Of a DNA stretch of 64,000 bases, positions 8,123 through 16,355 are shown piece by piece; the first letter of the stretch is position 1; each line of letters starts with the position of its first letter. Origin of the DNA: Castellaniella sp044508625. GTDB lineage: Bacteria > Pseudomonadota > Gammaproteobacteria > Burkholderiales > Burkholderiaceae_B. Location of the stretch: the NCBI GenBank assembly GCA_044508625.1, contig JBIQHJ010000001.1, positions 62,001-126,000 of the forward strand, written 5' to 3'. Below the pieces are notes generated by a model. The model made no database searches, was not told where the DNA came from, and saw only the letters and a program-made list of their open reading frames with translations. The position numbers and the translations under genes are program-made.

Positions 8123-9574
8123 TCACACCGCCGGCGCCGTCGCGGCCGCCGTCCGTTCCGGCGTCAGCTGGCGGATGAGGTCGCGGCTGTCGGGCGCCTG
8201 CTCCAGGCCGTCGATCGCCGCATGCAGGCGCGCCGCCAGGTCCGCCGGCCAGTCCAGGCCGCTGGCCGCGGCGCAGCCGGCGAGCTTGGCGTCGAAGTCC
8301 GCCGCCGTCATGGGCGACCGCGGGTGGCCCTTGGGGTAGTCGATCCGCTGCTCGAAGGTTCCGTCCCCGGTCTCCACGCGCAGGATCGCGGGCGAGATGC
8401 TGCGGGACCATTCGCGCTCGATCCCCGCGTCCACCCGGCCCTCGATCCTCGAGGCCAGTGCCAGGATGTCCGCGTCGCGCAGGCCTTCCTCGGTGAAATG
8501 GCGCAGCGCCACCTCGCCGTCGGCCAGCGCGCAGGCCACCGTGTAGGGGATGCTGAACTGGGCCTGGACGATGGTCCGGGGCGCGCGGCGCACGGCCTCG
8601 GGCGTGCACACGGCCTGGTGGGCGTCGTGGGTCACGCCCACGACGGCGCGGCGTATCCGCCGCGGATCGAAGCCGGGGCGCCGGCGCAGCAGCAGCGCGG
8701 CCTCGATCGCCGTATGGTTGAAACGGCAGCATGGGTAGGGCTTGTAGCTGAGGTTCCGCATTTCGTAGGTCTCGCCCAGTCCCCGGCGCATCCGCCCGGT
8801 GTCCACGCGGTTGTCCAGATAGCTGCGGAACAGCCCGTCGGCGCCTTCGAAGGTATGGACGACGCCGCGCACGCCGCGGCGGGACATCTGCGCCGAGAGC
8901 AGGGCCGCCTTGGCGGCGAATCCCGGCTGCATGCGCTTGGTGCCCGCGCCGTCGCGCGTGACCTGGTGCGTGCCGGCCGCCTGGCTGTACGCGATGCCCA
9001 GCGCATTGGCGGTCTGGGCGGCGCTCAGCCCCATGACGCGCGCCGCCGCCGCGGTCGCGGCGAAATAGCCGAAAAGGGACGTATACATGAAGCCGCTTTC
9101 GATGATGCCGATGCGGGTGCCGACGCCCAGGCGGCAGATGAGCTCCAGCCCGGCCACGATCCCGGCGAGCAGGTCGGCGCCGCTCGCGCGCGGCTCGAGC
9201 TGGGAGGCGGCCAGGGCCGCGGGAATGACCGAGACGCCGGCGTGCAGCACCGCCTCGTCGTGCGTGTCGTCGTAGTCCCGCGCATGGGCCATCATGCCGT
9301 TGACCCAGGCCGCGTGGTGCGCCGGGACGCGGCTCGCCGAGCACAGGATGCCGGCCTCGGGGCGTCCGCCCCATTCCTCGACCAGCGAGCGGACCTCATC
9401 CACCCCTTGGGCGGACGACCCTGCGATGGCGCAGGACAGGGTGTCGAAGAGATTGTCGCGGGCGCCGCGCAGGACCGGCTCGGGGATGTCCCGCGTGCTC
9501 AGGGTCGCGGCGAACGCCGCGTATTCCGAGCCGAAATCCTCGGCGGACGGCTGCTGGACGGCGGGATCGGACAT
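8123..9574 (-). CDS. MmgE/PrpD family protein
   Basis: The 483-residue protein belongs to the MmgE/PrpD family, which includes 2-methylcitrate dehydratase (PrpD) and cis-aconitate decarboxylase-like enzymes. Recognisable blocks are AWVNGMMAHARDYDDTHDEAVLHAG, shown here only as MMAHARDYDDTHDE with the family's D-x-D-D pattern, then GVGTRIGIIESGFMYTSLFG, and the glycine-rich RMQPGFAAKAALLSAQ segment that carries conserved Lys/Gly positions. It is a probable cytoplasmic dehydratase or isomerase acting on a tricarboxylic or related acid. No prpB or prpC gene is near, so a methylcitrate-cycle role is not supported. It converges on the LysR gene with a 15-bp gap. Confidence 0.82.
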   Translation of the reverse strand: MSDPAVQQPSAEDFGSEYAAFAATLSTRDIPEPVLRGARDNLFDTLSCAIAGSSAQGVDEVRSLVEEWGGRPEAGILCSASRVPAHHAAWVNGMMAHARDYDDTHDEAVLHAGVSVIPAALAASQLEPRASGADLLAGIVAGLELICRLGVGTRIGIIESGFMYTSLFGYFAATAAAARVMGLSAAQTANALGIAYSQAAGTHQVTRDGAGTKRMQPGFAAKAALLSAQMSRRGVRGVVHTFEGADGLFRSYLDNRVDTGRMRRGLGETYEMRNLSYKPYPCCRFNHTAIEAALLLRRRPGFDPRRIRRAVVGVTHDAHQAVCTPEAVRRAPRTIVQAQFSIPYTVACALADGEVALRHFTEEGLRDADILALASRIEGRVDAGIEREWSRSISPAILRVETGDGTFEQRIDYPKGHPRSPMTAADFDAKLAGCAAASGLDWPADLAARLHAAIDGLEQAPDSRDLIRQLTPERTAAATAPAV

Positions 9575-9626
9575 CGGGTCGGCTCCGGGGCGGTATCGGG
9601 AGACCCAGGATAGTCCGGACCCGGAG

Positions 9627-9658
9627 GGGCGGGCAACGGACGATATCGGCGCCCGCCC
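9627..9658. terminator. GC-rich stem-loop between the MocR and PrpD-family genes
   Basis: GGGCGGGC at 9627-9634 and GCCCGCCC at 9651-9658 form a perfect 8-bp inverted repeat around a 16-nt loop in the 126-bp gap after the mocR-type gene. There is no T-tract on either side, so it is at best a hairpin-assisted stop or RNA-stabilising element. The rest of this gap shows nothing recognisable. Confidence 0.4.
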
Positions 9659-9700
9659 ATGAAGAAAACTCGGGCGCGGCGCTCCTGCCGCCCGGGGCGG

Positions 9701-11074
9701 TCAGGCGCTGCCCGCCGCGCGCTCCCGCATGAAGGCGATGAACTTGGGGTGCGTGGCGTAGGCGATGTTCAGGCGCATGGCGGGCCGGTCGTTGACGCGC
9801 TCGGGCATGAACAGGCGGCCCGGGGCGATGAAGATGTTCCGCGCCGAGGCTTCCTCGACGAGCCTGAGTTCGTCGTCGCCGGGCCGGAGGTAGGCCCACA
9901 GGTAAAAGCATCCCGAGGGCTCGCAGAAGACCTCGAGGCCCAGGCCGCGCACCGCCTTGAGCGCCAGCGCGGTGGTCTGCGACACCCGCGCGCGCAGCTT
10001 GCGCAGGTGCTTCAGGTAGTGGCCCGAGGCGATGAAGCCAAAGAGCATCCGTTCGGCGAGATCCCCGGAGCTGGCGATGGTGAGCATCTTGAGGTCGCAC
10101 AGGGCGCCGGCCAGGGCGGGATTGGCCGCGAGATAGCCGACGCGCAGCCCCGCGGACAGGGTCTTGGAGAATGTGCCGACGTAGATGACGCGCTCGAGCT
10201 GGTCCAGGGCGGCCAGCCGCGGGGCGTTGGGAGGCAGGATGTCGGCGAAGGGATCGTCCTCGACGATGTCGAAGCCGTGGCGGGTCGCGGCCTGCAGCAC
10301 GCGGTGGCCGATCGGCAGCGCCAGCGAACTGCCCGTCGGATTGTGGGCCAGCGACTGGGTGAAGAACAGCTTGGGCTTGTGCTGGGCGGCCTTGGCGTGC
10401 AGGTCGTCGATGTCCGGCCCGTTGGCCAGGCGGCGCACGCCGACGATGCGGATGCCGCCCAGGTGCAGCTTGGCGAAAAGCGGGTAGTAGCCCGGACTGT
10501 CGACCAGCACCGTGTCGCCCGGCTCGAGCAGTTGGCGGGCGATCAGGTCCAGGGCGTGGTTCGCGCCCATGGTCGTCAGGACCTGTCCGGGCCGGGCCTC
10601 GATGCCGCGCTCGCCCAGGCTGCGCGCCAGGTATTCCCGCAGCCTGCCGAACCCCCAGGGATTGCCGTAGCCATGCATCTCGTTGTCATCCGATGGCGCA
10701 CCGGGGTCGGACAGGGGCTTGAAATCCGGGCGGCCGACCCAGGCGTGCGGCGGCCTGCCTTCGCCCACCCGGACTTCGTAGCGCCTCACGAGCTGTTCGC
10801 GCAGCAGCGACACCGCGTCCACCGCCTGCGCCACCGAGATGGCCTTGGGCAGGGGCTCGCGCCTGGCCCGGGTGGGCACGTAGTAGCCCGAACCCACCCG
10901 GGCCTCGAGCTGGCCCAGGGCGACCATCCGGTCGTAGGCCTCGGCGACGGTGTTCTTGGACATCTTCAGTTCCGCGGCGGCTGCGCGGATGGACCAGATC
11001 CTGGCGCCCGGAGGCCAGAGGCCCGCCGCAATGCCGGCGTGGATGCGCTGGATCACCGCGTCGATGCGGGTCAT
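9701..11074 (-). CDS. MocR-family transcriptional regulator (GntR HTH fused to PLP aminotransferase-like domain)
   Basis: The 457-residue protein has a GntR-type winged HTH at residues 1-75 (GLWPPGARIWSIRAAAAELKM, then SKNTVAEAYDRMVALGQLEA) joined by a linker to a fold-type I aminotransferase domain. The PLP-binding lysine is visible in YVGTFSKTLSAGLRVGYL, and the upstream MGANHALDLIARQLLEPGDTV and PGYYPLFAKL blocks are typical. MocR proteins sense small metabolites with a PLP cofactor and bind spaced direct repeats. It is divergent from the TRAP transporter and HMG-CoA reductase operon, and the repeats described at 11096-11154 lie between them, so it is the likely regulator of that operon. 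Confidence 0.88.
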   Translation of the reverse strand: MTRIDAVIQRIHAGIAAGLWPPGARIWSIRAAAAELKMSKNTVAEAYDRMVALGQLEARVGSGYYVPTRARREPLPKAISVAQAVDAVSLLREQLVRRYEVRVGEGRPPHAWVGRPDFKPLSDPGAPSDDNEMHGYGNPWGFGRLREYLARSLGERGIEARPGQVLTTMGANHALDLIARQLLEPGDTVLVDSPGYYPLFAKLHLGGIRIVGVRRLANGPDIDDLHAKAAQHKPKLFFTQSLAHNPTGSSLALPIGHRVLQAATRHGFDIVEDDPFADILPPNAPRLAALDQLERVIYVGTFSKTLSAGLRVGYLAANPALAGALCDLKMLTIASSGDLAERMLFGFIASGHYLKHLRKLRARVSQTTALALKAVRGLGLEVFCEPSGCFYLWAYLRPGDDELRLVEEASARNIFIAPGRLFMPERVNDRPAMRLNIAYATHPKFIAFMRERAAGSA

Positions 11075-11095
11075 GAGGCCTCCAGTTCAACTGTC

Positions 11096-11154
11096 ATGGG
11101 TCAGATAATGGGACAATTTACGGGAATTTATAAAACTGTACCTTTTATTGTACC
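11096..11154 (+). promoter_or_regulatory. Candidate MocR operator: two pairs of direct repeats, each spaced 12 bp
   Basis: The unusually AT-rich gap between the mocR-type gene and the TRAP operon contains ATGGGTCA at 11096-11103 and ATGGGACA at 11108-11115. It also contains TGTACC at 11137-11142 and again at 11149-11154, so each pair is 12 bp apart start to start, about one helical turn. Between them lies TATAAA at 11129-11134, a possible -10 box, and TATGAT follows at 11166-11171. MocR regulators commonly bind paired direct repeats, so this is the expected operator for both divergent promoters. Which pair serves which promoter is not clear. Confidence 0.5.
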
Positions 11155-11284
11155 TGTCGCTCTCTTATGATCTAGCGGTCCGGCGCGCGCTTTTCGTCCG
11201 GGCTTCAGAACGATGAACGAGGGTGGACGCCATCGTCCGCCGTCCGGCCCCGGGAACGGGATCCGGCTACAAAGGGAGATAGCA

Positions 11285-12328
11285 ATGGGTACAGTCAATC
11301 GGCGCTCCGCGCTCAAGGTCTTGGGTGGCGGAGCCCTGGCGGGCGTGGGCCTGGGGCTCGGCGCCGCGGCGCATGCACAGGCCAAGGTCAAGTGGCGGAT
11401 GCAGGCCCTTTGGGACGGCGGCACGACGCCGCAGAAATTCGAGGAGGTCTTCGTCAAGCGCGTGGCCGAGCTCACCGGCGGCCAGTTCGAGATCGAGCTG
11501 TTCTCCGCCGGGCAACTGGTGCCGGCCAACCAGGCGTTCGATGCCGTGCGCGGCGGCGCCTTCCAGATGATGAAGACCTTCGACGGCTACGAGGCGGGCA
11601 AGATCCCCAGCTTTGCCTTCACCAGCACGATTCCCTTCGGGTTCACCGAGCCGGACCAGTACGAGGCCTGGTTCTACGAATTGGGCGGGCTGGATCTCGC
11701 GCGCAAGGCGTACGCGCCCGCGGGCCTGTTCTACATCGCGCCCACGGTCTATGGCGCCGAACCCATCCATTCCAAAGTGCCCATCAAGACCATCGCCGAT
11801 TTCCAGGGCAAGAAGGGCCGTTTCGTCGGCCTGGCCTCCTCGGTGATGGGCGCGCTGGGCGTGGCGGTGACGCCGCTCGCGACGGCCGACGTCTATTCCG
11901 CGCTGGACAAGGGCGTGATCGACCTGGCCGACCGGGGGGACCTGACGGCCAATCAGGAGGCGGGCCTGGGCGAGGTGGCCAAGCACATCGTCATGCCCGG
12001 GCCGCACCAGCCGACGACGGCCACCAGCTACGTGGCGAACCAGGCCGCGTATTCCGCCTTGCCAGAGACGCACAAGGCGGCCCTGGCCGCGGCGGCGCGC
12101 GAGGTGTCCATGGCACTGCGCCAGCACATCCTCGTGGCCGACGGCAAGGCGATCGATGCGTTCAAGGCGCAGGGTGTGGAGGTGGCCGCGCTCGATCCGG
12201 CCGACGTGGCGCAGGCACGCAAGAAGGCCGTCGAGGTATGGCGCCAGGCCACCAAGGGCGACGCCCTGGCCACGCAGATCCTGGACGGCCAGGTCGCCTT
12301 CATGGAAAAGCTGGGCCTGATCGCCTGA
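11285..12328 (+). CDS. TRAP transporter substrate-binding protein, DctP family (probable mevalonate or related acid binder)
   Basis: The 347-residue protein starts at the ATG after AAAGGGAGATAGCA. Its N-terminus carries a twin-arginine-like signal, NRRSALKVLGGG, a hydrophobic stretch and an AHA cleavage site near residue 31. The mature part follows the DctP pattern: FEEVFVKRVAELTGGQFEIELF, then AGQLVPANQAFDAVRGGAF. It would capture an organic acid in the periplasm for the following DctQ and DctM proteins. Because a degradative HMG-CoA reductase ends this operon, mevalonate is the most attractive substrate. That is inference from context; no binding residue proves it. Confidence 0.85.
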   Translation: MGTVNRRSALKVLGGGALAGVGLGLGAAAHAQAKVKWRMQALWDGGTTPQKFEEVFVKRVAELTGGQFEIELFSAGQLVPANQAFDAVRGGAFQMMKTFDGYEAGKIPSFAFTSTIPFGFTEPDQYEAWFYELGGLDLARKAYAPAGLFYIAPTVYGAEPIHSKVPIKTIADFQGKKGRFVGLASSVMGALGVAVTPLATADVYSALDKGVIDLADRGDLTANQEAGLGEVAKHIVMPGPHQPTTATSYVANQAAYSALPETHKAALAAAAREVSMALRQHILVADGKAIDAFKAQGVEVAALDPADVAQARKKAVEVWRQATKGDALATQILDGQVAFMEKLGLIA

Positions 12329-12409
12329 CGCGGCGCGCGCCGATCTCCTGACGCGGACGCGGCCCCGGCGGGCCGCGCCGTCCCCTTCGCGCTTGCCGGG
12401 AACCGCTCC

Positions 12410-12922
12410 ATGCCGATCGCCGTTCTTGCCTATGTCCGGGCCATCACGGCCCTGAACAAGTTCCTGTTCATCGCCGCGGCGGCCCTGATGGCGGTCATCG
12501 TGCCGGTCATGATGTACGAGGTCATCAGCCGCTACGTCTTCCATCAGCCCACGGTGTGGGGCATGGAGCTGGCCGTCCTGCTGTTCGGGCCCTATTTCCT
12601 GCTGGGCGGCCCCTATCTGCTGCACCTGGGCGGACACGTCAACATGGACCTGTTCCGCAGCCGGATGTCGGCGCGCACGGGCCGCATCGTCGACATCGCC
12701 AACCAGCTCATCATCCTGTTCTTTTGCGGCGTCCTGCTGTATTACGCCACGCCCCTCGCCCTGCAGGCCATGGCCTATGGGGAAACCACCTTCTCGGCCT
12801 GGAATCCGCCGCTGTGGCCCTACAAGCTCGCCGTGCCGATCGCGGTGCTGCTGCTGGGATTGCAGAGCCTGGCCGAGCTGGCGCTGTTGTGTCTTGGCGG
12901 GCGCGAGGAGGGCGGAGCATGA
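12410..12922 (+). CDS. TRAP transporter small permease, DctQ family
   Basis: The 170-residue inner-membrane protein has about four hydrophobic segments, the first at FLFIAAAALMAVIVPVMMYE. The following VISRYVFHQPTVWGMELAVLL is the DctQ hallmark, in which an R-Y-x-F motif is followed by a helix start with W and E. It works with the DctM protein, whose start overlaps its stop by 4 bp. Its own start is 81 bp after the binding-protein gene, a gap with GC-rich inverted sequence but no clear promoter. Confidence 0.88.
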   Translation: MPIAVLAYVRAITALNKFLFIAAAALMAVIVPVMMYEVISRYVFHQPTVWGMELAVLLFGPYFLLGGPYLLHLGGHVNMDLFRSRMSARTGRIVDIANQLIILFFCGVLLYYATPLALQAMAYGETTFSAWNPPLWPYKLAVPIAVLLLGLQSLAELALLCLGGREEGGA

Positions 12923-14226
12923 GCGCGAACCTGATCCTGGCGCTGATGTTCGGCGGCCTGACCGCGCTGATGATGACGGGCCTGCCGATCGCCTTCGTGC
13001 TCGGCGGACTCTCGCTGCTGCTGACGGTCACGCTGTGGAACCCGGACTCGGTGGTGATCCTGGTCCTCCAGATCTTCGACACCATGCGCTCCGAGGCTTT
13101 GCTCGGAGTTCCCTTGTATATCCTCATGGCCGGTATCCTCCAGCGCTCGGGCGTGATCGAGGACCTGTACCAGGCGATGGAGCTGTGGTTCGGCCGCCTG
13201 CGGGGCGGGCTGGCGATCGGCACGGTGGTCATCTGCGTGGTGATGGCGGCGATGACCGGCGTCGTGGGCGCCGCGGTGACCGCCATGGGCGTGCTGGCCA
13301 TGCCCGAGATGCTGCGCCGCAAATACGATCCTTCGCTGGTGACCGGCACGATCTGCGCGGCGGGGACGCTCGGCATCCTGATCCCGCCCTCGGTCCTGAC
13401 CATCATCTATGCCGTGACGGCCCAGGTGTCGATCGGCAAGATGCTGATCGCCGGGATCGTGCCCGGCCTGCTGCTGGCGGCGATCTACATCCTCTACATC
13501 CTGTATGTGGCCTATTTCAAGCCGGGCAAGGTGCCGCCCGGCTCGGGCGAGCCCGTGCCCATGAGGCTGAAGATGCTCAGCCTGCGCGCCGTCGTGATCC
13601 CCGCCGTGCTGATCGTGCTGATCCTGGGCTCGATCTTTTTCGGCATCGCCACGCCCACCGAGGCGGCGGCCGTGGGCGTGGTGGGCGCCATCGGCGCCAG
13701 CGCCGTGCGGGGCAGGCTGCGCTGGCGCGGCCTGGGCGAGGCGGGCTACGAGACGCTGCGGGTGACCTCGATGATCCTCTGGATCACGATCGGGGCCAAG
13801 GCCTACGTGGCGATCTTCACCGGCCTGGGCGGCGCCGACACGCTGATGAACTTCATCCGCGGCCTGGACGTGAACCCCTACGTGATCCTGGCCGCGATGA
13901 TGCTGATCCTGATCTTCCTGGGCACCGCGCTCGACGAGATCGGCATCATCCTGCTGACCGTCCCGGTGTTCCTGCCCATCGTCAAGGCCCTGGGCTTCAA
14001 CGAGATCTGGTTCGGCGTGCTCTATGCCATCACCATCCAGGTCGGCTACATCAGCCCGCCGTTCGGCTACACCCTGTTCTACATCAAGGGGACGCTGCCG
14101 CGAGGCCTGGGCATGGGCGTGGTGTATCGGGGCATCCTGCCCTACATGGGCCTGCAGATCCTGGCGCTGCTGATCTGCGCGGCCTTCCCGGCCATGGTGA
14201 CCTGGCTGCCGGAATTGATGGGCTGA
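12919..14226 (+). CDS. TRAP transporter large permease, DctM family
   Basis: This 435-residue multispanning protein forms the ion-coupled translocation channel. The start is the ATG that overlaps the dctQ stop. Characteristic blocks are TGLPIAFVLGGLSLLL near the N-terminus, MRSEALLGVPLYILMAGILQ, TAMGVLAMPEMLRRKYD with GTICAAGTLGILIPPSVL (the IPPS motif of DctM), and the C-terminal GYISPPFGYTLFYIKG. It completes the first of three TRAP systems in the window. The next gene, HMG-CoA reductase, follows after 27 bp and is probably cotranscribed. Confidence 0.9.
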   Translation: MSANLILALMFGGLTALMMTGLPIAFVLGGLSLLLTVTLWNPDSVVILVLQIFDTMRSEALLGVPLYILMAGILQRSGVIEDLYQAMELWFGRLRGGLAIGTVVICVVMAAMTGVVGAAVTAMGVLAMPEMLRRKYDPSLVTGTICAAGTLGILIPPSVLTIIYAVTAQVSIGKMLIAGIVPGLLLAAIYILYILYVAYFKPGKVPPGSGEPVPMRLKMLSLRAVVIPAVLIVLILGSIFFGIATPTEAAAVGVVGAIGASAVRGRLRWRGLGEAGYETLRVTSMILWITIGAKAYVAIFTGLGGADTLMNFIRGLDVNPYVILAAMMLILIFLGTALDEIGIILLTVPVFLPIVKALGFNEIWFGVLYAITIQVGYISPPFGYTLFYIKGTLPRGLGMGVVYRGILPYMGLQILALLICAAFPAMVTWLPELMG

Positions 14227-14253
14227 TCTTACTGTCTGATAGAGGTGCATGTC

Positions 14254-15534
14254 GTGAATACGAAAACGTCGCGGATTTCCGGATTCCACAAACTGAGCGT
14301 CCCCGAGCGCGTGGACAGGGTCCTGGCATTCGCCGGCCTGGAGGACGCCGGATTGAGGGCGCAGTTCCTCGACACCGGCAACCTGCCTGCCGACCTTGCG
14401 GACCGCCTGATCGAGAACGCGGTGGGGACCATGAACATCCCGCTCGGGGTGGCCACCAATCTGCGGATCGACGGCAGGGACTGTCTGGTGCCGATGGCGA
14501 CCGAGGAATCCTCGGTGGTGGCCGCGGTATGCAACGCGGCGCGCCAATGCCACGATTCGGGCGGGTTCGTGACCTCGATGTCGGGGACCTGCATGATCGC
14601 GCAGATCCAGCTCGTCGGCGTCCGCGATCCGGGCAATGCGCGCCTGAGCATCCTCGAGCGGCTGCGCGAGATCCGCGAGATCTGCGATGCCTGCGATCCG
14701 GTGCTGCTCGGTCTGGGCGGAGGTTTCCGCGATCTCGAGGTGCGCGTCATCGATGCGCCGGGCGGGCCGATGGTGGTCACGCACCTGATCGTCGACACGC
14801 GCGACGCCATGGGGGCCAATGCCGTCAACACGATGGCCGAGACGCTCGCGCCGCACCTGGAATCATGGACCGGAGGCAAGGTGTACCTGCGCATCCTGTC
14901 CAACCTGGCCGACCGGCGCCTGGCCCGTGCGCGCTGCGTCTGGAAGGTCGAGGCCATCGGCGGGCCCGAGGTGCGCGATGGCATCGTCCGGGCCTATGAG
15001 TTTGCCCTGATGGATCCCTATCGCGCGGCCACGCACAACAAGGGGATCATGAACGGCGTGACCGCCGTGGTGATGGCGACCGGCAACGACACGCGGGCGG
15101 TCGAGGCCGGGGCCCACGCCTATGCGGCCCGCAAGGGCTGGTACAGCAGCCTGAGCCAGTGGGAGGTCACGGCCGAGGGGGACCTGGCGGGCTCGCTCGA
15201 GATGCCCATGGCGGTCGGCCTGATCGGCGGGGCGACGAAGCTGCACCCGATGGCGCGCGCCTGCCTGCGGATCATGGACATCCAGTCCGCCGAGCAACTC
15301 GCGCGCGTGATCGCGGCCGTGGGCCTGGCGCAGAACTTTTCAGCCCTCAAGGCCCTCGCCACCGAAGGGGTGCAGAAAGGCCACATGTCGCTGCACTCGC
15401 AGAACATCGCCCTGATGGCGGGCGCCGTGGGCGACGAGATCGGGGCCGTGGCGCGGCGCCTGGTGGAACTGGGCACCGTGCGGGTCGACGTGGCCGAGCG
15501 GGAACTGCTCAGGCTGCGTCAGGCGGGGTCCTAG
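14254..15534 (+). CDS. mvaA: Hydroxymethylglutaryl-CoA reductase, degradative (class II)
   Basis: The 426-residue protein matches the class II enzyme of Pseudomonas mevalonii in length and block order. The family's four catalytic residues are all present: Glu in PMATEESSVVAA, Lys in ATHNKGIMNGV, Asp in ATGNDTRAVEAGAHAY and His in GHMSLHSQNIAL. In the degradative direction it converts mevalonate, CoA and two NAD+ to HMG-CoA. GTG codons at 14245 and 14254 are both possible starts. I prefer 14254 (MNTKTSRISG), with AGAGG 8 nt upstream. The reaction's next step, HMG-CoA lyase, is not encoded in this window. The gene's stop overlaps that of the convergent carbonic anhydrase gene. Confidence 0.92.
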   Translation: MNTKTSRISGFHKLSVPERVDRVLAFAGLEDAGLRAQFLDTGNLPADLADRLIENAVGTMNIPLGVATNLRIDGRDCLVPMATEESSVVAAVCNAARQCHDSGGFVTSMSGTCMIAQIQLVGVRDPGNARLSILERLREIREICDACDPVLLGLGGGFRDLEVRVIDAPGGPMVVTHLIVDTRDAMGANAVNTMAETLAPHLESWTGGKVYLRILSNLADRRLARARCVWKVEAIGGPEVRDGIVRAYEFALMDPYRAATHNKGIMNGVTAVVMATGNDTRAVEAGAHAYAARKGWYSSLSQWEVTAEGDLAGSLEMPMAVGLIGGATKLHPMARACLRIMDIQSAEQLARVIAAVGLAQNFSALKALATEGVQKGHMSLHSQNIALMAGAVGDEIGAVARRLVELGTVRVDVAERELLRLRQAGS

Positions 15535-16172
15535 GCGGCTTCCTGGTAGGGCTCGAAGCGGCCGGTCTGCGGGTCGCGCATGAACAGCAGACCGGTGGCG
15601 ACGCCGAAATAGGCGCCGTGGATGGCCAGCGTGCCGGCGTGGACGCGTTCGCTCACGGCCGGGAAGGTCATGAGGTTTTTCATGCTGTATTCCACGACGC
15701 CCCATTCGAGCCGGCGGATCCATTCGGCCCGGTCGCCGTTCTGGGGGCCGACGCTCTCGAGCACGGGGGCGATCTGCGACATCCACTTGCCGATGAAGTC
15801 GCGCTTGGTGAGCGGGGCGGCCTGGTTGGCGAAGGCCGCCACGCCGCCGCAGCTCGCGTGCCCGAGGACGACGATGTGCTTGACCTCGAGGGCGTTGACG
15901 CCGAACTCGATGGCGGCGCTGGTGCCGTGGAAGGAGCCCTCGACGTCGGACTCGCAGGGCGGCACCACGGCCGCGATGTTGCGGACCACGAACATCTCGC
16001 CGGGGCCCGCGTCGAAGATCGTTTCCGGCGCGACCCGCGAATCGCCGCAACCGATGACCATGATTTCCGGATGCTGGCCCTGCTCGGCCAGCTCATGGTA
16101 GCGGCTGCGCTCGGTCTGCAGCCGGTGATGCAGGAATGAGGTATAGCCATCGATCAGTCGTTGCGGGAACAC
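15531..16172 (-). CDS. Beta-class carbonic anhydrase
   Basis: The 213-residue enzyme interconverts CO2 and bicarbonate. The beta-class zinc site is visible as the GCGDSRV motif near residue 40 (Cys plus the Asp-Arg dyad) and HASCGGV near residue 100 (His and Cys ligands). The VRNIAAVVPP segment between them is also typical. It probably acts in the cytoplasm, since no signal peptide is seen. It converges on the HMG-CoA reductase gene with a 4-bp overlap at the stops, so the two are not cotranscribed. Confidence 0.9.
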   Translation of the reverse strand: MFPQRLIDGYTSFLHHRLQTERSRYHELAEQGQHPEIMVIGCGDSRVAPETIFDAGPGEMFVVRNIAAVVPPCESDVEGSFHGTSAAIEFGVNALEVKHIVVLGHASCGGVAAFANQAAPLTKRDFIGKWMSQIAPVLESVGPQNGDRAEWIRRLEWGVVEYSMKNLMTFPAVSERVHAGTLAIHGAYFGVATGLLFMRDPQTGRFEPYQEAA

Positions 16173-16261
16173 GGGATCTCCTTTCAGGTTTTCGACAGGA
16201 GAATTCTACTCCTCGCCCGCTTCAGGGTTATTCCGGACATAGCCTGGGCCTAAGCGCGTAT

Positions 16262-16276
16262 CAATAAAGAATATTG
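16262..16276. promoter_or_regulatory. Candidate LysR-type operator upstream of the aldehyde dehydrogenase operon
   Basis: CAATA at 16262-16266 and TATTG at 16272-16276 form a perfect inverted repeat with a 5-bp centre, about 80 bp before the aldehyde dehydrogenase ATG in an otherwise gene-free 183-bp gap. A 15-bp interrupted dyad is the size LysR proteins bind, and a LysR gene ends this operon at 23945-24892. The link is inference. Confidence 0.35.
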
Positions 16277-16355
16277 GCCGGCGCTTTCCTCGGTATTTAC
16301 ACTGCCCTCAATCATTCGGGCTTCCCGCGGCCCGCGAACACAGAGGGCAATCGGC

